A model generated the notes under the pieces. It had not been told where the DNA came from. It saw only the letters and a program-made list of their open reading frames with translations, and ran no database searches. The translations under genes were made by a program, and so were the position numbers. This document shows, in pieces, positions 1-11,873 of a stretch of 31,726 nt of DNA (its first letter is position 1; the number at the start of each line of letters is the position of its first letter). This DNA is from Sphaeroforma sirkka (Eukaryota; Opisthokonta; Ichthyosporea; Ichthyophonida), in NCBI GenBank assembly GCA_001586965.3, contig LUCW03000962.1, forward strand, positions 1-31,726, written 5' to 3'.

Positions 1-49
1 TAGTCGTGACAATGTTGTAATCATATTTAGTTGATTTTTTTTGCAGCGC

Positions 50-259
50 TTATTTTGCCAGTCTTATCACTTTGTCTCTCGCCGTGTCGCTATCGTTCGA
101 TTTCGATTCGCGCATCTTTTGCAGCAAAGCAGCAACTTCTTTCTCGTCCAATTCGACATCTGCCACTCCTGTTTCATCGTCCGTACTACGTCTTGAGCAT
201 CTGTATCGCCAGCCATGTTGTTGAGGGTAAGCATACACCGTAGTGAACAAGCTAAGCAC
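50..259 (-). other. Uncertain coding fragment at left edge
   Basis: On the minus strand an open frame ends at a TAA at 50-52 and has a charged, protein-like tail (acidic and basic stretch with ELDEKEVAALLQKMRESK). It could be the last exon of a minus-strand gene, with an acceptor near 190-200. The plus strand competes: a T-rich acceptor ending in GCAG at about 42-45 and a GTAAGC donor at about 230 could bound an internal plus exon. A minus-strand ATG at about 214-216 opens a different frame. I cannot decide between these readings and do not recognise a family. Confidence 0.2.
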
Positions 260-1307
260 TAGAAAATGCGCAGATTTTCACATACTATTGTCTATATTTC
301 CAGACGCAGGCTTTTCCCTTTTTCCATAGTGGTACATATTTACATATTTATTATGTACTTTAGAGTCTACGCCTAAATTGTTCTTGAATATAAAAATCCA
401 AAAACTGGACTTTTTAATGAATATTCAGCCAAATTGTTTTTCTGTAACGTCCAGTCCTCATACAAAGTGATTGGTCAGGTGCGACTCAGGGCTGGGACAT
501 TTTTTAATTTTTTTGTGTCTGTCTCCATAATTTTTTTTTCGTAGGGAAACATTTGTAAAAAATAGAATATAAAAACAATTAACCGATATGTACATCTTGG
601 GATTTTAAAAAAAAAAACCAAAAGTATAAACATAGCCCTTTAAATTATACAATAATTTAGAGGGCTATGGTATATATACGGGTCAAATACATATATGTCA
701 AGTTAAAAATAACCAAAACTTAAAAAAACCAAAGGCAAAAACTAATTAGATATCCGACAGACTGTCACAGTGTTACTGTATTGATCTTAATTTTTCATAG
801 CCTTCGCACTTGCTCCATCAGTCTCTCTTCAAGTCTTCAACTCTTCTTGTGTGTTAAAAAAATAGTTCTGTTTTAAAAAAAAACCAATATGTACTTTTGT
901 TCAGTCCCCACTGACCAACTCCTTGAGTCCTTACTCCTTTTACTTTGGCGGTTTGAGGTTGATTTTGGATCGACCAATAAGATATTCGTTGAGTAGGACA
1001 GTGACAAACTCACTACTACTATACTACACAGCTATGCTCATTACGTTATGAGGTCCTGGGTAGAAGTTTATCGTGAACGTAAACGTTATAACGGTTATAA
1101 GGTGATCAGATGAGCCTATCTAAGTTCTTTCGATAGGACTGGTTCGTATGGTGAAATCCGTACACACTTAAATGTTTAGACCCGCAAGGTGCACCTATGA
1201 GAATATTAAGGACCGTATATGAAATAAAAGTTGAACGTAAACGTATATTTATTCAATTTATAAAAGTTTTAACGAAAAACGGTTTGAGTTTGACTACACA
1301 GAACAGC

Positions 1308-1383
1308 ACTCTACTCTCTCTCTGGTAGAGAGTTATTACTAGTAGCATAGTAATACTACTCTTACTCTAGAAGAGAGAGCAAC
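1308..1383. repeat. Nested inverted repeats (hairpin cluster)
   Basis: The core is an inverted repeat TATTACTA (1334-1341) and TAGTAATA (1348-1355) around a 6-nt loop. It is flanked by CT-rich and GA-rich arms that also form a small hairpin on the left (CTCTCT, GGT, AGAGAG). It could fold as a cruciform. No function is evident. Confidence 0.5.
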
Positions 1384-2135
1384 AAACTAGAGAGAAGAGC
1401 TACATAACAATTGAAAAGTATTGGATTTTACTTTATTACTCCTTGCTTTCGTTAATTCCTTTGTTACTCTAGAAAAGGTGCACTCCGCCAGACTGACCTC
1501 TCTAATAGTCTGATAGACATTAGAGTAAAAATTATAGAATATTAATAATAAATATAGTCTAATATAGTATTCGTATTTTCTCGCATACTCCAGTAATTAT
1601 CACGAGTCCTGCATTCCCTATTCTTGGCCTGCCTTGCCACCCCAATTGCCGCTCTCTGCTCTCTGGCCCTCAGGGCCATAGGTTCTCAGTTTTACTTCTG
1701 AGCTTTTGCAGGCGGCCTGCTCAGTGCTTAACTGCTCACTGCTGTGAGCTGACAGCCTCTCAGGCCCAACTGGCAACTGGTGCCTATTGGCCTTTATAAA
1801 AAATATATAAAAAGGGGGTTGTTTTAAAATAAATGGCCTTAAAAAAGTTAGAAGCCCTGAACCGGGGAGCGGGGGCTGAAGCCTGAAAGCCTCGGTCTCC
1901 TGGGAGCCTACTAATCTCTCACTCTCGTGGTAGCCCCTCAGCCCCTTTTGGGATCAGCAGATCAGTAGGAGCTGGGACTCCTGGGAGCCTGGGACTTGGG
2001 ACCCGTCACTCGCGAGTCGAGCCTCGGTAAACTTTTCGCAGGTCCGTATGTTTTCAATAAAAAAACAAAAACAAAGTGTCTTGATGACTGATTTCTCCGT
2101 AAATCGTTCCAATTTTATTACCACGGTCAACCGCC

Positions 2136-2208
2136 TCTTGCCGAGAGTTGAAATTACCGAGGTTCGAGGATCGTTCACATTTTCTTCTCTCTATTCAAGT
2201 ACGAACTT
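2136..2208 (+). promoter_or_regulatory. Upstream block shared with GH114 copy B
   Basis: The 12-mer TCTTGCCGAGAG at 2136-2147 recurs exactly at 8561-8572 upstream of copy B. A second similar stretch (TTTTCTTC then TCT, then AGTAC) at about 2172-2208 matches about 8608-8645 in the same order. The 12-mer lies 369 bp before this ATG and 285 bp before that of copy B. This is either residual homology of the duplicated promoter or conserved regulatory sites. Confidence 0.4.
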
Positions 2209-2440
2209 CTGAGATCACTTCGTGTCTACAAGTTCTCCCTTAAAAAAATCGATCATCGATCATCGATCTGACAATCTGAGGCCCTGATGAGCCCTGGGAC
2301 TCAAGGGCTGAGGCGATATTTTGCATACGCTGTTTTCCTTCTTCAAATATTATATCCACGGCAAACTGAAAATATCAGAGACTACAGAAACCATCACAAG
2401 TGAAACAGTATGAATGAAAATTAATACCTCCTGCGAACAC

Positions 2441-2448
2441 TATAAATA
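2441..2448 (+). promoter_or_regulatory. TATA box of GH114 copy A
   Basis: TATAAATA lies 64 bp before the ATG at 2505, leaving room for a 5' UTR of about 30 nt. All three GH114 copies have a comparable TATA element 40-64 bp upstream of their start codon, which supports a real core promoter. Confidence 0.6.
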
Positions 2449-2504
2449 CAGCCTCTGAAATTGTTAAATTAGAATAAAAAAAATTAAGATCACCTCACTC
2501 CAAA

Positions 2505-3311
2505 ATGTACACTTCTATGGTTCAAACGATAGCGGTAGTGGCTTCCCTAGCTGCATACTCAGTCGATGCAACTGCAATTCGACGAAGTGTGAACAAGCTA
2601 ACACAGGGTACCACGTGGACACTCGAGGCATGGGGATATGAAGACACCAGCAATGGCTACATGATTGACATCGATCTACAGACGAAGTCAAAGGACTATG
2701 TCAAGTCTCTTGTAAACGGAGGACAGTACGTGGTGTGCTATTTTAGTGCCGGCACAGCCGAGGATTGGAGACCAGACTATCTCGATATGATGGAGTATGC
2801 TTCAAAAGATAGTCGATACCCCGGAGAGTACTGGATGGATATCACACAATGGGAGGATTTCAAGCACTTAATCAAGGCCAGAATGGAGGAGGCAGTTGAG
2901 AAGGGATGCCACGGAATAGAACCTGACAATACCGACGCATACGAATATGGTAGTGACGCCGTACCAGGCGAAACCAAAGACAGTTTAAAGCCATATCAAA
3001 TTGAATACATGCGTTGGATGGCAAATACCGCCCACGAATTGGGTCTAGAGATTGCACAGAAGAACACCGTTGATTTGATCCCTGACCTGATTGACGTTAT
3101 GGACTACGCGATCAACGAGTCTTGCGCCAAGGGTTCCAGCTACGATTATTGCGGTAACTATGATGCATTCAAAAAGCAGGATAAGGCTGTGTTCGGAGTG
3201 GAGTACAACACTGATGGCAGTTGCAATGATGCACAGTCTGAAGGAATCATGCGAAAATACAAGAATTCGAACGGCAGTCAATGGGTGGATTGCAAAATTA
3301 GTACGAACTAG
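2505..3311 (+). CDS. Secreted GH114 glycosidase, copy A
   Basis: A 268-aa intronless gene of glycoside hydrolase family 114 (endo-alpha-1,4-polygalactosaminidase type), a TIM-barrel family that cuts alpha-1,4-linked galactosamine polymers. Residues 1-24 form a signal peptide ending in VDATA; an RR pair at 26-27 could be a processing site. Family landmarks follow in order: WTLEAWGYED (38-47), CYFSAGTAEDWRPDY (78-92), GEYWMDI (107-113), GIEPDNTDAY (137-146), TAHELGLEIAQKN (175-187) and a conserved NESC (204-207). E139, D141, D144 and E205 are candidate active-site acids. The family's usual LKN is QKN here. The ATG is preceded by AAAA and a TATA box. The last 62 residues differ from copy B at about 14 positions although the body is nearly identical. 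Family assignment is firm; the exact substrate is inferred. Confidence 0.9.
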   Translation: MYTSMVQTIAVVASLAAYSVDATAIRRSVNKLTQGTTWTLEAWGYEDTSNGYMIDIDLQTKSKDYVKSLVNGGQYVVCYFSAGTAEDWRPDYLDMMEYASKDSRYPGEYWMDITQWEDFKHLIKARMEEAVEKGCHGIEPDNTDAYEYGSDAVPGETKDSLKPYQIEYMRWMANTAHELGLEIAQKNTVDLIPDLIDVMDYAINESCAKGSSYDYCGNYDAFKKQDKAVFGVEYNTDGSCNDAQSEGIMRKYKNSNGSQWVDCKISTN

Positions 3312-3383
3312 AGCACCACCGCGATTTATGGAAGCCCTCACACAACAACACAACAACGTATCATACTGTCAGACCATATATCA

Positions 3384-3389
3384 AATAAA
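3384..3389 (+). terminator. Poly(A) signal after GH114 copy A
   Basis: AATAAA lies about 73 nt downstream of the stop codon, the expected distance for a short 3' UTR. Confidence 0.5.
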
Positions 3390-3639
3390 AGTACAATGCA
3401 TAATCGTTCATATTGTCTTAAGTCAGTGTGTGACAGTGAACAGGTTAAGCATAACACAATCAGCTGTTTGCAATCATCGGTTGCTAGCCAGTCATATTGG
3501 GTCCCGCGCACCAGACATCTGATTAATAAGTATAAAATACATCGGAAAACATCATATGACTAGAGATCAAACCGACTATCTCACTAGTTGGGCGAAATTT
3601 ATCGCTAGATAGTGAGACATAGATCTCGTATACATATAC

Positions 3640-4445
<806 letters not shown>

Positions 4446-4449
4446 CATC

Positions 4450-6030
4450 TATATTCAAGTAAATGCGTATATTTAAAGCAGGTTTTTGTTTGCGCTGCTG
4501 GTATAGTATTCTTGGATTAGAATTTTATTGCTTGTCAGCAAGCAAGTAGGGGCAATCTAGAACAGACGAATTCCTATCCGTATGCAAAGCAACGTTAAAA
4601 TAGTGAACGTATCAGACCTTATTGGTACTGGTACCGTTGCCCACGTCGTAGTAATCTTTGGGGCAATTCAATTTCGTATCCGATGACTAATTTAACTGCC
4701 ACTTTTGAAGGTAACTATGTACGCTAGCTAAATTCTAGGAAGCGATCATCCTCCTCCCAAAAATCACGTGAACACTATTCTGTGCACATTGCGTGAAATA
4801 TTTGTTTTCGATGCAGTGCCTTAACCATAGTCCCTTTGATCACGTCTCATACTGTCGCACAACCGTATACATTCGCGGCGCACGGGTATATTCTGTAATA
4901 TGGCTCACCTGACCACGACTCGATCCTGACAGACTGGATTTTCGCCGACTCAATACTCGCAGAGTTTCACAATTGTCATTTCAGTTTTCACAGTAGGTAA
5001 TATCAGCCGCTGAGCGTGCATAGATGACAGACACATTTTGACCGCTCTCGGCCGACTCGGCGCCTTGCCAATTGCCATGCAATTCACGAAACAGAAAAAG
5101 AGAAAAAGAAAAATGCATTTTGATTTCATCTCTGTGCATGCAACCGACACAGGAAGGCTATACTACCTGTTTAGTATGCGATCTGCGTCTATTTGTTTTT
5201 TTTTAAATTTCAGACTCAGCATAGCTCATCCTTGTCGCCAAAGCGGGCTGTCGGCTGTGGACCTGTGGCTGTGAATGACGGAACGCCGCCCGCCCGGCCG
5301 GCCTGAACAGAAGCCTAAAACCCAGGCCTGAGAGGCTGAGACTCTGCGGCCTGCGCGGAGTGTATTTAGAGTGTGGTGAGTGGTGACTGTGGTCCTTTGA
5401 CCTGTGGACTGTACGAACGTTTGAAAGGACTGCGAGTCTGACTCTGTGACCGTTGAGACTGGGCATCACCGCATCAGAGTACACAGTGCACACTCAGTCA
5501 CAGACTTGAAAGTCTCAAAGCCTCTCATAGTCACAGCAGGCTGACACAGAAAATCCTGTGCTCCCCAGTCGATACTCGATAATAATGTATTTCATTAGTT
5601 TAAACAAAAAAAAAAAAAAAAAAAAAACAAAACAAAAAAAATGCTTTGTAGTATTTAAAAAAAAAAAACAACAAAAAACAAAATTATTATATTACACATA
5701 TATATAAATATGTATTTATTTACGACAAAAACGAAATAAACAAAAAATATAATATCATGAAAAATCTGCCCTATGTAGTAGAGAAAAACCATATTGTTGA
5801 ATACATATTTAGCCGTCTGAAAAAACAAATCCAGTGGGGATTTTCTGTGATAAGCGATAGTTGACATTCATGTACTTATTTAGCGGTGTAAATAGCTGCA
5901 CATATTTTTTAAATCCTGGACTCTCTGGACTGAGAGTCTGGAGTCCTTGGCACATGGGCTGGTCCTGACTGTAGAAGGCCCTTATACGTTTTTTTTAAAA
6001 CAAATAAAAGCAAAAAATCATAGCTGTAAT
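4450..6030. other. Intergenic DNA, no gene seen
   Basis: 4450-5270 is mixed-composition unique sequence without a splice-consistent exon. 5280-5560 is cryptically simple DNA rich in GAGTCTG/CTGTG words. 5600-5680 holds long poly-A runs, followed by AT-rich DNA. Confidence 0.5.
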
Positions 6031-6039
6031 GCTCGCATA

Positions 6040-6835
6040 GTTACTCTTAGACATTCTATCCCAACAGAAGTTACTCCATTTGAAGAAATAGATATTACGT
6101 AGTATTAAAAGCACAAATATGTGAGATAATACCACGCGAGTTTCACAATAAGCTTATAATCCAAAGGAGGTTATAAGCAATATGATAATGGTGATTCACG
6201 ATTCAGAGACTAATATATGCATATGTAATTTAAGCGATATATTATTCGGAACTATAGTCAGATATTAAAGACTCAAGTATGTGCTACGGAAACGACTTAT
6301 TAGATGTTAGGATTGACTTAATAAGGGCAAATGCAATGTAGATGTGACGAGTGTGTTATGCACCGCTTGGCATTGTTCAAGCTAGAGAGTGGTGACACAA
6401 GAATAGCCATTAAAGGACAAAAGAACAACTTACCTTAAAATGCAGAACAACGCATAGGCTCGCTGAAGAACAAGTCACTATTGAACAATGGTATGATGAA
6501 ATGTACAAGTGACTGAGATGTGAGCCAGTCAGAAGTGATGTTCTAATTAGGAGGTTTTAGGCTATGTTCAAGAATGAAATATTGTGAAGTGAATACCGTA
6601 AAAGATATTTTGAGCAGCTCACAGAACGAGTACTGAGAAGAAGCAGTGAGACTGTGATACTGGGATGTTAATGCAGGAAAGTATGGTTAATACATTTACA
6701 AGATGTTGAAGGTTGTAATTTGGTATAAATAGTATACCCAAGTAGTTCATAATCAACTATTCAAGGTCAACAACTTGTGTAGTAAACTGTGATAATAAAA
6801 AACGTTTTTCTTCCGAAAGGTGTTTTTCCTTAACA
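6040..6835 (+). mobile_element. Probable decayed Ty1/copia-type element
   Basis: Composition changes here from simple sequence to more complex DNA. The stretch ends in an LTR-like segment (6666-6835). Short patches of the upstream part faintly resemble copia-type polyprotein sequence. The element is old, broken and lacks a recognisable 5' end. Family placement rests on LTR shape and weak patches, so it is tentative. Confidence 0.3.
6666..6835 (+). repeat. Candidate LTR, about 170 bp
   Basis: It begins TGTTAA and ends TTAACA, a 6-bp perfect terminal inverted repeat typical of Ty1/copia LTRs. It contains a TATA element (TATAAATA, about 6724) and an AATAAA signal (about 6793) in the order expected of an LTR promoter and polyadenylation region. 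A purine-biased ACTGGGA sits just before the TG. No target-site duplication is visible, which fits a 3' LTR of a truncated element. No second copy was found in the window. Confidence 0.4.
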
Positions 6836-6899
6836 AACTGCAGTACACTAATTTACTCAATTCAGCGCACTACATAGCCTTCTAAATTGAAACACAAAA

Positions 6900-8540
6900 A
6901 TTAAAAAAGGGAAAAATATGTAAAAGGAAACGTTACACGTTGAACGTTTATGAATGCTACAGGGTGTCCCGTGTCAGCGAGAAAAAAAAAACAAATCGAG
7001 GTATTTTGTTTTTAAAAAATTAATATATGTAGGAACTTAGAGGTTCTCTTTGTGTGTATTGTATTTATTGTGTGTTGTATCAAAAACTACATTAGCTATG
7101 TACGACTATACGTACATATTCGCATTGCCTCCTAAAAATAAATACATCAGGTCATTAGGAGGCAATGCTATTTACCATGATGATAAGTTGTCTTTTAAAC
7201 CACCAGCCTCACGGGAGTCCAGGACTCCGGGACCAGCAGAGTCCGCAGTCCAGGGAGGCAAGCCGCCAGAGAGCCTGAGACAGGCCTTGAAATCTCTGAA
7301 TTCCGAGGACAGGCAGCTGCCCAACAGGCTACAAATCTACAATGCTTTCTACTGTTACTCTACCTTTTGATATAAATAGAGTATCAATTTATCAGAGAGT
7401 CTCTATAGAGACTTGGGGAATAGAGAGACGTATAAAAGTCGGCATTAACTTTGTCTCTTGTTAAAAAAATTCTCGTACTCTGGGAATCTGGAATCAGCGG
7501 TCAGAGTCATTTTTTTAAAGGCGCCTTCAGAAAAAAAATGAAAATAGAACATCAGATTAGTAAATTACTAACGTCAATAAGTTATACGTAGTGTAGATAT
7601 AAGTTCAACGTTAACTGTTATTTTTTCAATATATAAACGGTTTAAATTTTATAAACTCAATATTATTTCAGAACTGTACTTATATTTAGAATACCGACCA
7701 GCATATATATATATATATGCAATTTTAGAACACAATATAAGACCTAGAAAGCTGCACCTGAACTATATCGGTTGTTGTATATACAATATAAAAGTCGAAC
7801 TTTATCCGTTATTTTTTCAAATTATAAACGGTTTAAAACTGGGAGTGGGCGTCTGGGTGACCGCGTGCTGAACTGCTGATTGCTGACAGGCCAGCCTGAC
7901 AGCCTGTTGGCTGTCACTCTCTTCTTGGCAGCCTGCTACATAATAAATACATCATGTCAGGGCAGGTGGCGCTTGAATAGTTTACGTACTTCTCCGATAA
8001 CTATATTTTACGTTTATCGAGTCATGGAACTTGCATTTTCTCACTTCTCAGTAAATATATTGTACTTCTGTATTTATAAAACAAAAAGTCTCGCCTTTTA
8101 AAACACAAACCGTATTTTTTTATGAAAATTGTTGTCGAATTACAATATTTGTATTTCTTTTGGTTTTTTAAAATAAAAAATGTACAACTTATTGAGTTTT
8201 GTGTCTCTGGTCACTCTGCTGGTCGATTCAGCTGGTGCCTTGAGTTTTGACTCCTTAACTCTTTGACTCCTAGTAAGTCTTGTCCATCTTGTCACTGTGC
8301 CCGTGGTATGACTTGGCTGTTGACTATAGACTGTGGAGTGTGGAGTGTAGAGTAAGGTGTTTTACTCACTCTGAGTTATTGGCGCGGAGGTGCCAGTGGT
8401 GTCTACTCTGTCGTGGGGCGTGGGCGTGAACTTTGTGAAGGGCCACGCCCAGGCCCCAGGGGCCAGGGCCCAGAAGTCAAAGATAATATGAATAAAATTC
8501 TTGACGATTTCCCTGTGAACAGTTCGACCGGTTTGGCTCC
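6900..8540. other. Simple-sequence intergenic DNA
   Basis: AT-rich DNA carries GC-rich patches (7200-7330, 8380-8480). An open frame at 7050-7370 spans one of these patches and lacks any domain or splice context, so I do not call it a gene. Confidence 0.5.
7596..7838 (+). repeat. Duplicated AT-rich motif, about 190-bp spacing
   Basis: About 7596-7645 and 7786-7838 share the order ATATAA, AAGT(T/C), then GTTATTTTTTCAA, then ATAAACGGTTTAAA. A looser relative with GAACGTAAACG and ACGGTTT occurs near 1223-1290. This is probably an ancient local duplication or a small dispersed repeat. Confidence 0.55.
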
Positions 8541-8560
8541 CCCCATAATTTCTGCTGGTT

Positions 8561-8645
8561 TCTTGCCGAGAGGGCTATGTACGGCTTCCACTGTAGCGCG
8601 GAGAATCTATCACGTTTTCTTCCTTTACTCTCTAGTACCAATTTG
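8561..8645 (+). promoter_or_regulatory. Upstream block shared with GH114 copy A
   Basis: It holds the exact 12-mer TCTTGCCGAGAG and a second similar stretch, colinear with 2136-2208. It is much more diverged from copy A than the coding sequences are from each other. Confidence 0.4.
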
Positions 8646-8805
8646 CTAGTTGCTTGTGCTAAAAATCCTCAGAACTTGAAGACAAAAACAATCACAATAG
8701 TGAAATATAACCTCCTTTCTAAAAGTCTGAACAGGCTCCTGGATTCCTGGAGTCCTGCCTGTGTCCTGACTCTGATTCCAACTCAGCGTGCGAAGCTGCG
8801 AATAC

Positions 8806-8813
8806 TATAAAAA
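8806..8813 (+). promoter_or_regulatory. TATA box of GH114 copy B
   Basis: TATAAAAA lies 40 bp upstream of the ATG at 8846, leaving a very short 5' UTR. Confidence 0.6.
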
Positions 8814-8845
8814 CCGCCATCATTATTGTTCACGATCATAAAAAA

Positions 8846-9652
8846 ATGTATTCGTCTATGATCCAAACGTTAACGGTAGCGGCTTCCCTAGCTGCATACT
8901 CAGTCGATGCAACTGCAATTCGACGAAGTGTGAACAAGCTAACACAGGGTACCACGTGGACACTCGAGGCATGGGGATATGAAGACACCAGTAATGGCTA
9001 CATGATTGACATCGATCTACAGACGAAGTCAAAGGACTATGTCAAGTCTCTTGTAGACGGAGGGCAGTATGTAGTGTGCTATTTTAGTGCCGGCACAGCC
9101 GAGGATTGGAGACCAGACTATCTCGATATGATGGAGTATGCTTCAAAAGATAGTCGATACCCCGGAGAGTACTGGATGGATATCACACAATGGGAGGATT
9201 TTAAGCACTTAATCAAGGCCAGAATGGAGGAGGCAGTTGAGAAGGGATGCCACGGAATAGAACCTGACAATACCGACGCATACGAATATGGTAGTGACGC
9301 CGTACCAGGCGAAACCAAAGACAGTTTAAAGCCATATCAAATTGAATACATGCGTTGGATGGCAAATACCGCCCACGAATTGGGTCTAGAGATTGCACAG
9401 AAGAACACCGTTGATTTGATCCCTGATCTGATTGACGTTATGGACTACGCGATCAACGAGTCGTGTGCAAAGTTCTCAAAGAATGCATACTGCCGCAATT
9501 ATGAAGCATTTGTGAAGCAGGATAAGGCCGTATTCGGGGTTGAATATAACACTAACGGTGATTGCAGTGATGCACAGGCTGAAGGAATCATGCGAAAGTA
9601 CAAACACTCAAATGGCAAGCAATGGGTGGATTGCAAATTTAGTACGAACTAG
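8846..9652 (+). CDS. Secreted GH114 glycosidase, copy B
   Basis: A 268-aa intronless paralogue of copy A with the same signal peptide, GH114 landmarks and QKN variant at 185-187. By eye, nucleotides from about 8882 to 9460 differ from copy A at only about 7 sites in 575 bp, four of them clustered at about 9056-9072 (LVDGG in place of LVNGG, plus silent changes). The first 12 codons carry five amino-acid differences and the last 62 codons about fourteen. The C-terminal part (KFS...YC.NYEAFVKQ and NTNGDC) is closer to copy C than to copy A. Its 3' end faces UQCC1. Predicted to be secreted and to act on galactosamine-containing polysaccharide; substrate inferred from the family. Confidence 0.9.
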   Translation: MYSSMIQTLTVAASLAAYSVDATAIRRSVNKLTQGTTWTLEAWGYEDTSNGYMIDIDLQTKSKDYVKSLVDGGQYVVCYFSAGTAEDWRPDYLDMMEYASKDSRYPGEYWMDITQWEDFKHLIKARMEEAVEKGCHGIEPDNTDAYEYGSDAVPGETKDSLKPYQIEYMRWMANTAHELGLEIAQKNTVDLIPDLIDVMDYAINESCAKFSKNAYCRNYEAFVKQDKAVFGVEYNTNGDCSDAQAEGIMRKYKHSNGKQWVDCKFSTN

Positions 9653-9753
9653 ACTACCACCACTGTTTTGTGCCACACTGCATTTGACAGCGTGACGCAC
9701 AATCTGACGCACAATGTGAATATATACATATATAGATAATATATATATATATA

Positions 9754-9759
9754 AATAAA
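9754..9759 (+). terminator. Poly(A) signals after GH114 copy B
   Basis: Several overlapping AATAAA motifs occur at 9754-9770, about 100 nt after the stop, at the end of a short TA tract (9718-9760). Confidence 0.45.
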
Positions 9760-10010
9760 TAAATAAAATAAAAAAGCATTATATATCCTTGCCCAGAATC
9801 AATGAAATTTTCTCGATATTGTACATGATAGTGCTATACTTTAGCTTAGCTCAAATCACCTGCTAGATTGAAAGGTAGTCATGTCAGTCCTACTTTAAAG
9901 GCCACGATATACGAAAGATAATAGAGTCCAGCTATTGCAGCACCCAATTATCGCAATGGGTGAAGACACATTGAACAATTAAGTAAGAATTGGTTAGTCC
10001 AGCACGACAA

Positions 10011-10016
10011 TTTAAT
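10011..10016 (-). terminator. Candidate poly(A) signal of UQCC1
   Basis: TTTAAT on the plus strand reads ATTAAA on the minus strand, the commonest AATAAA variant, about 31 nt beyond the UQCC1 stop. No AATAAA is visible on this strand before GH114 copy B. Confidence 0.35.
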
Positions 10017-10046
10017 GATCAACAGACATTGTGATCACATGTGAAG

Positions 10047-11822
10047 CTACCGCACGTTGCCAGCGACGGGAGAGTGCGACTCATGTGGTCGATAGTCCGG
10101 AGGTTTAAAGTATGTGATGCCCAGCAGGACATCGCTGTCACTCATATTATCTAACGCTAATGTCTCTCGTCGGATATATCTCACCAGAGCTTCCAATTCT
10201 TGTACAGGGACGTCCGGTCGACAGTCATACATATTCCTGTCGTTAAAGGAAAGGTCTGAGTATTGAACACATTCTAAGCTGGACTGCTTGCTGAGATACA
10301 CCATGGCACATGAGACGGCACCGCTACACACAGTGCACAAGCAACTGAACTATCACAATTTATCATCAGAATTAAGCATGCCAAAAATAGAAATTGGTTA
10401 TGGAATGCACTACCAAGAGAATGCACTCATTCACGAGCTGAACAAATATGAATGAGTATTAAGCTTGCGCGCGCATCGGAACAGGAATGCAAACGGCCAC
10501 ATGCGCATCGAAACCAACGTTGCATCTCACCAAACAGCAGCATGCGAAGACTTGCACGCTGTGCGAAACCCGCACGGAATACGATACACACAAAGCATGG
10601 TGAGACTCATACCTCCAGAGAGCAGCAGCTAACACCGAATCCTCGTAGAGAAGCCCTTCATCGTACGCAACAGTAAATCCCCAGAATATCTCCACCAGCT
10701 GTTTAATCCGCCTACCTACTTCCATGGCATCGGTAACCTGCAATGGAGCAGTAGTGCAATTGAGTCTACCACGAGGAACACTGTGACTGTGGAAATCAAT
10801 CGGGAGCAGCGCGAGCTAAAGCGCGATACATATGGGTGTTATGTGTGTGGACTTATATGAGCAGATGTTTCTGCCTATGCCAGAGAACCAATCCTTGTAC
10901 GGGTGCGTTCAGGCACACCCAGGTAATACGCAGTTGGTCGTTGATCAATTGGCGGGTCAGCTCTAGGTTCAGAGATTAGTATGGGTAGTGATAACACATG
11001 CGAAACACTCATACTGAGGACAGTTTGCCGACTACTCAAGGCTGAAAGCCACGTTTTCACTGGGAAAGATAAAGCGAACAGCCACCCGCGCAAGTACGCC
11101 TGAACTCTGCACATGTGCATGCATGCACCTATGCGTAAAACCTTGCAGGAACATACTACGAACAGAAGTGTCCGCGAGAGATTCGCAGAGCTCCATGCAT
11201 TTACATACTTCCGCAGCTACGTGATGGCTACTACTATATCCCACAAACATGCTCACAGTATAGGTATACGCTTGAAGTTCTTTCCTCCCAGATGAGTATA
11301 CATGGCTTATAGTTTTGATGGTTCAACATGCACAAGAGAAGCCACATAAGTACGAGTCCGTGGGTACGATATGCCACAATGTCACCATGCTACGTACCCC
11401 CATAGCGTATATACGCGCAGAGATGTCCTCCTGGAAGCACTCATACAGATCTTTGTTGAGATTCTTAACATAGTGGGGGTCGTCGAGATGTGCGTTTCTG
11501 CACATGCACATCCACACGTGCAGGTGTGTGACGGAAAACCAACTCATCAGCGTATCTGAAAGTTTAAAGTCTATGACGCATGGCCGTGTGTAAGTAATGA
11601 ATTTGGGTGGAGTAGATAGTCAAGTTGATCATATCCGGAGAATCGTACACAACTAGAGCAATAGAGTCATACACCAAGACTGCCCCAAACTGGTCGGCGA
11701 GTGCACCGCCTGCTGAACACGCAGATGCGATGGCGATGGAGAACACAGCGGCAGCTCAACATTAGACAAAATAATACCAGTATAACACCGTTGATCACAG
11801 GCCATCGAACTCTTGCAAGTAG

Positions 11823-11873
<51 letters not shown>

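Larger units (their letters stand above)
260..2400. other. AT-rich intergenic DNA, no gene seen
   Basis: There are no convincing exons. The stretch holds many A and T runs, CT/GA-rich words, GC-rich patches made of GCCT/CAGG words (1620-1780, 1860-2000) and a hairpin cluster at 1308-1383. The short open frame at 1954-2178 has no protein-like character. Confidence 0.6.

Noticed and set aside
2777-3522. Open frames overlapping GH114 copy A on both strands
   Set aside because: They are shadows of the GH114 frame; the same antisense frames recur in copy B only because the DNA is duplicated.
7050-7370. 106-aa open frame
   Set aside because: It spans a low-complexity GC-rich patch next to AT-rich DNA, with no domain, conserved motif or promoter.
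11564-11746. Minus-strand frame of 60 aa between UQCC1 exons 2 and 3
   Set aside because: Exon 2 joins directly to 11555 in phase and matches the UQCC1 family (DT.. SWF) without it.
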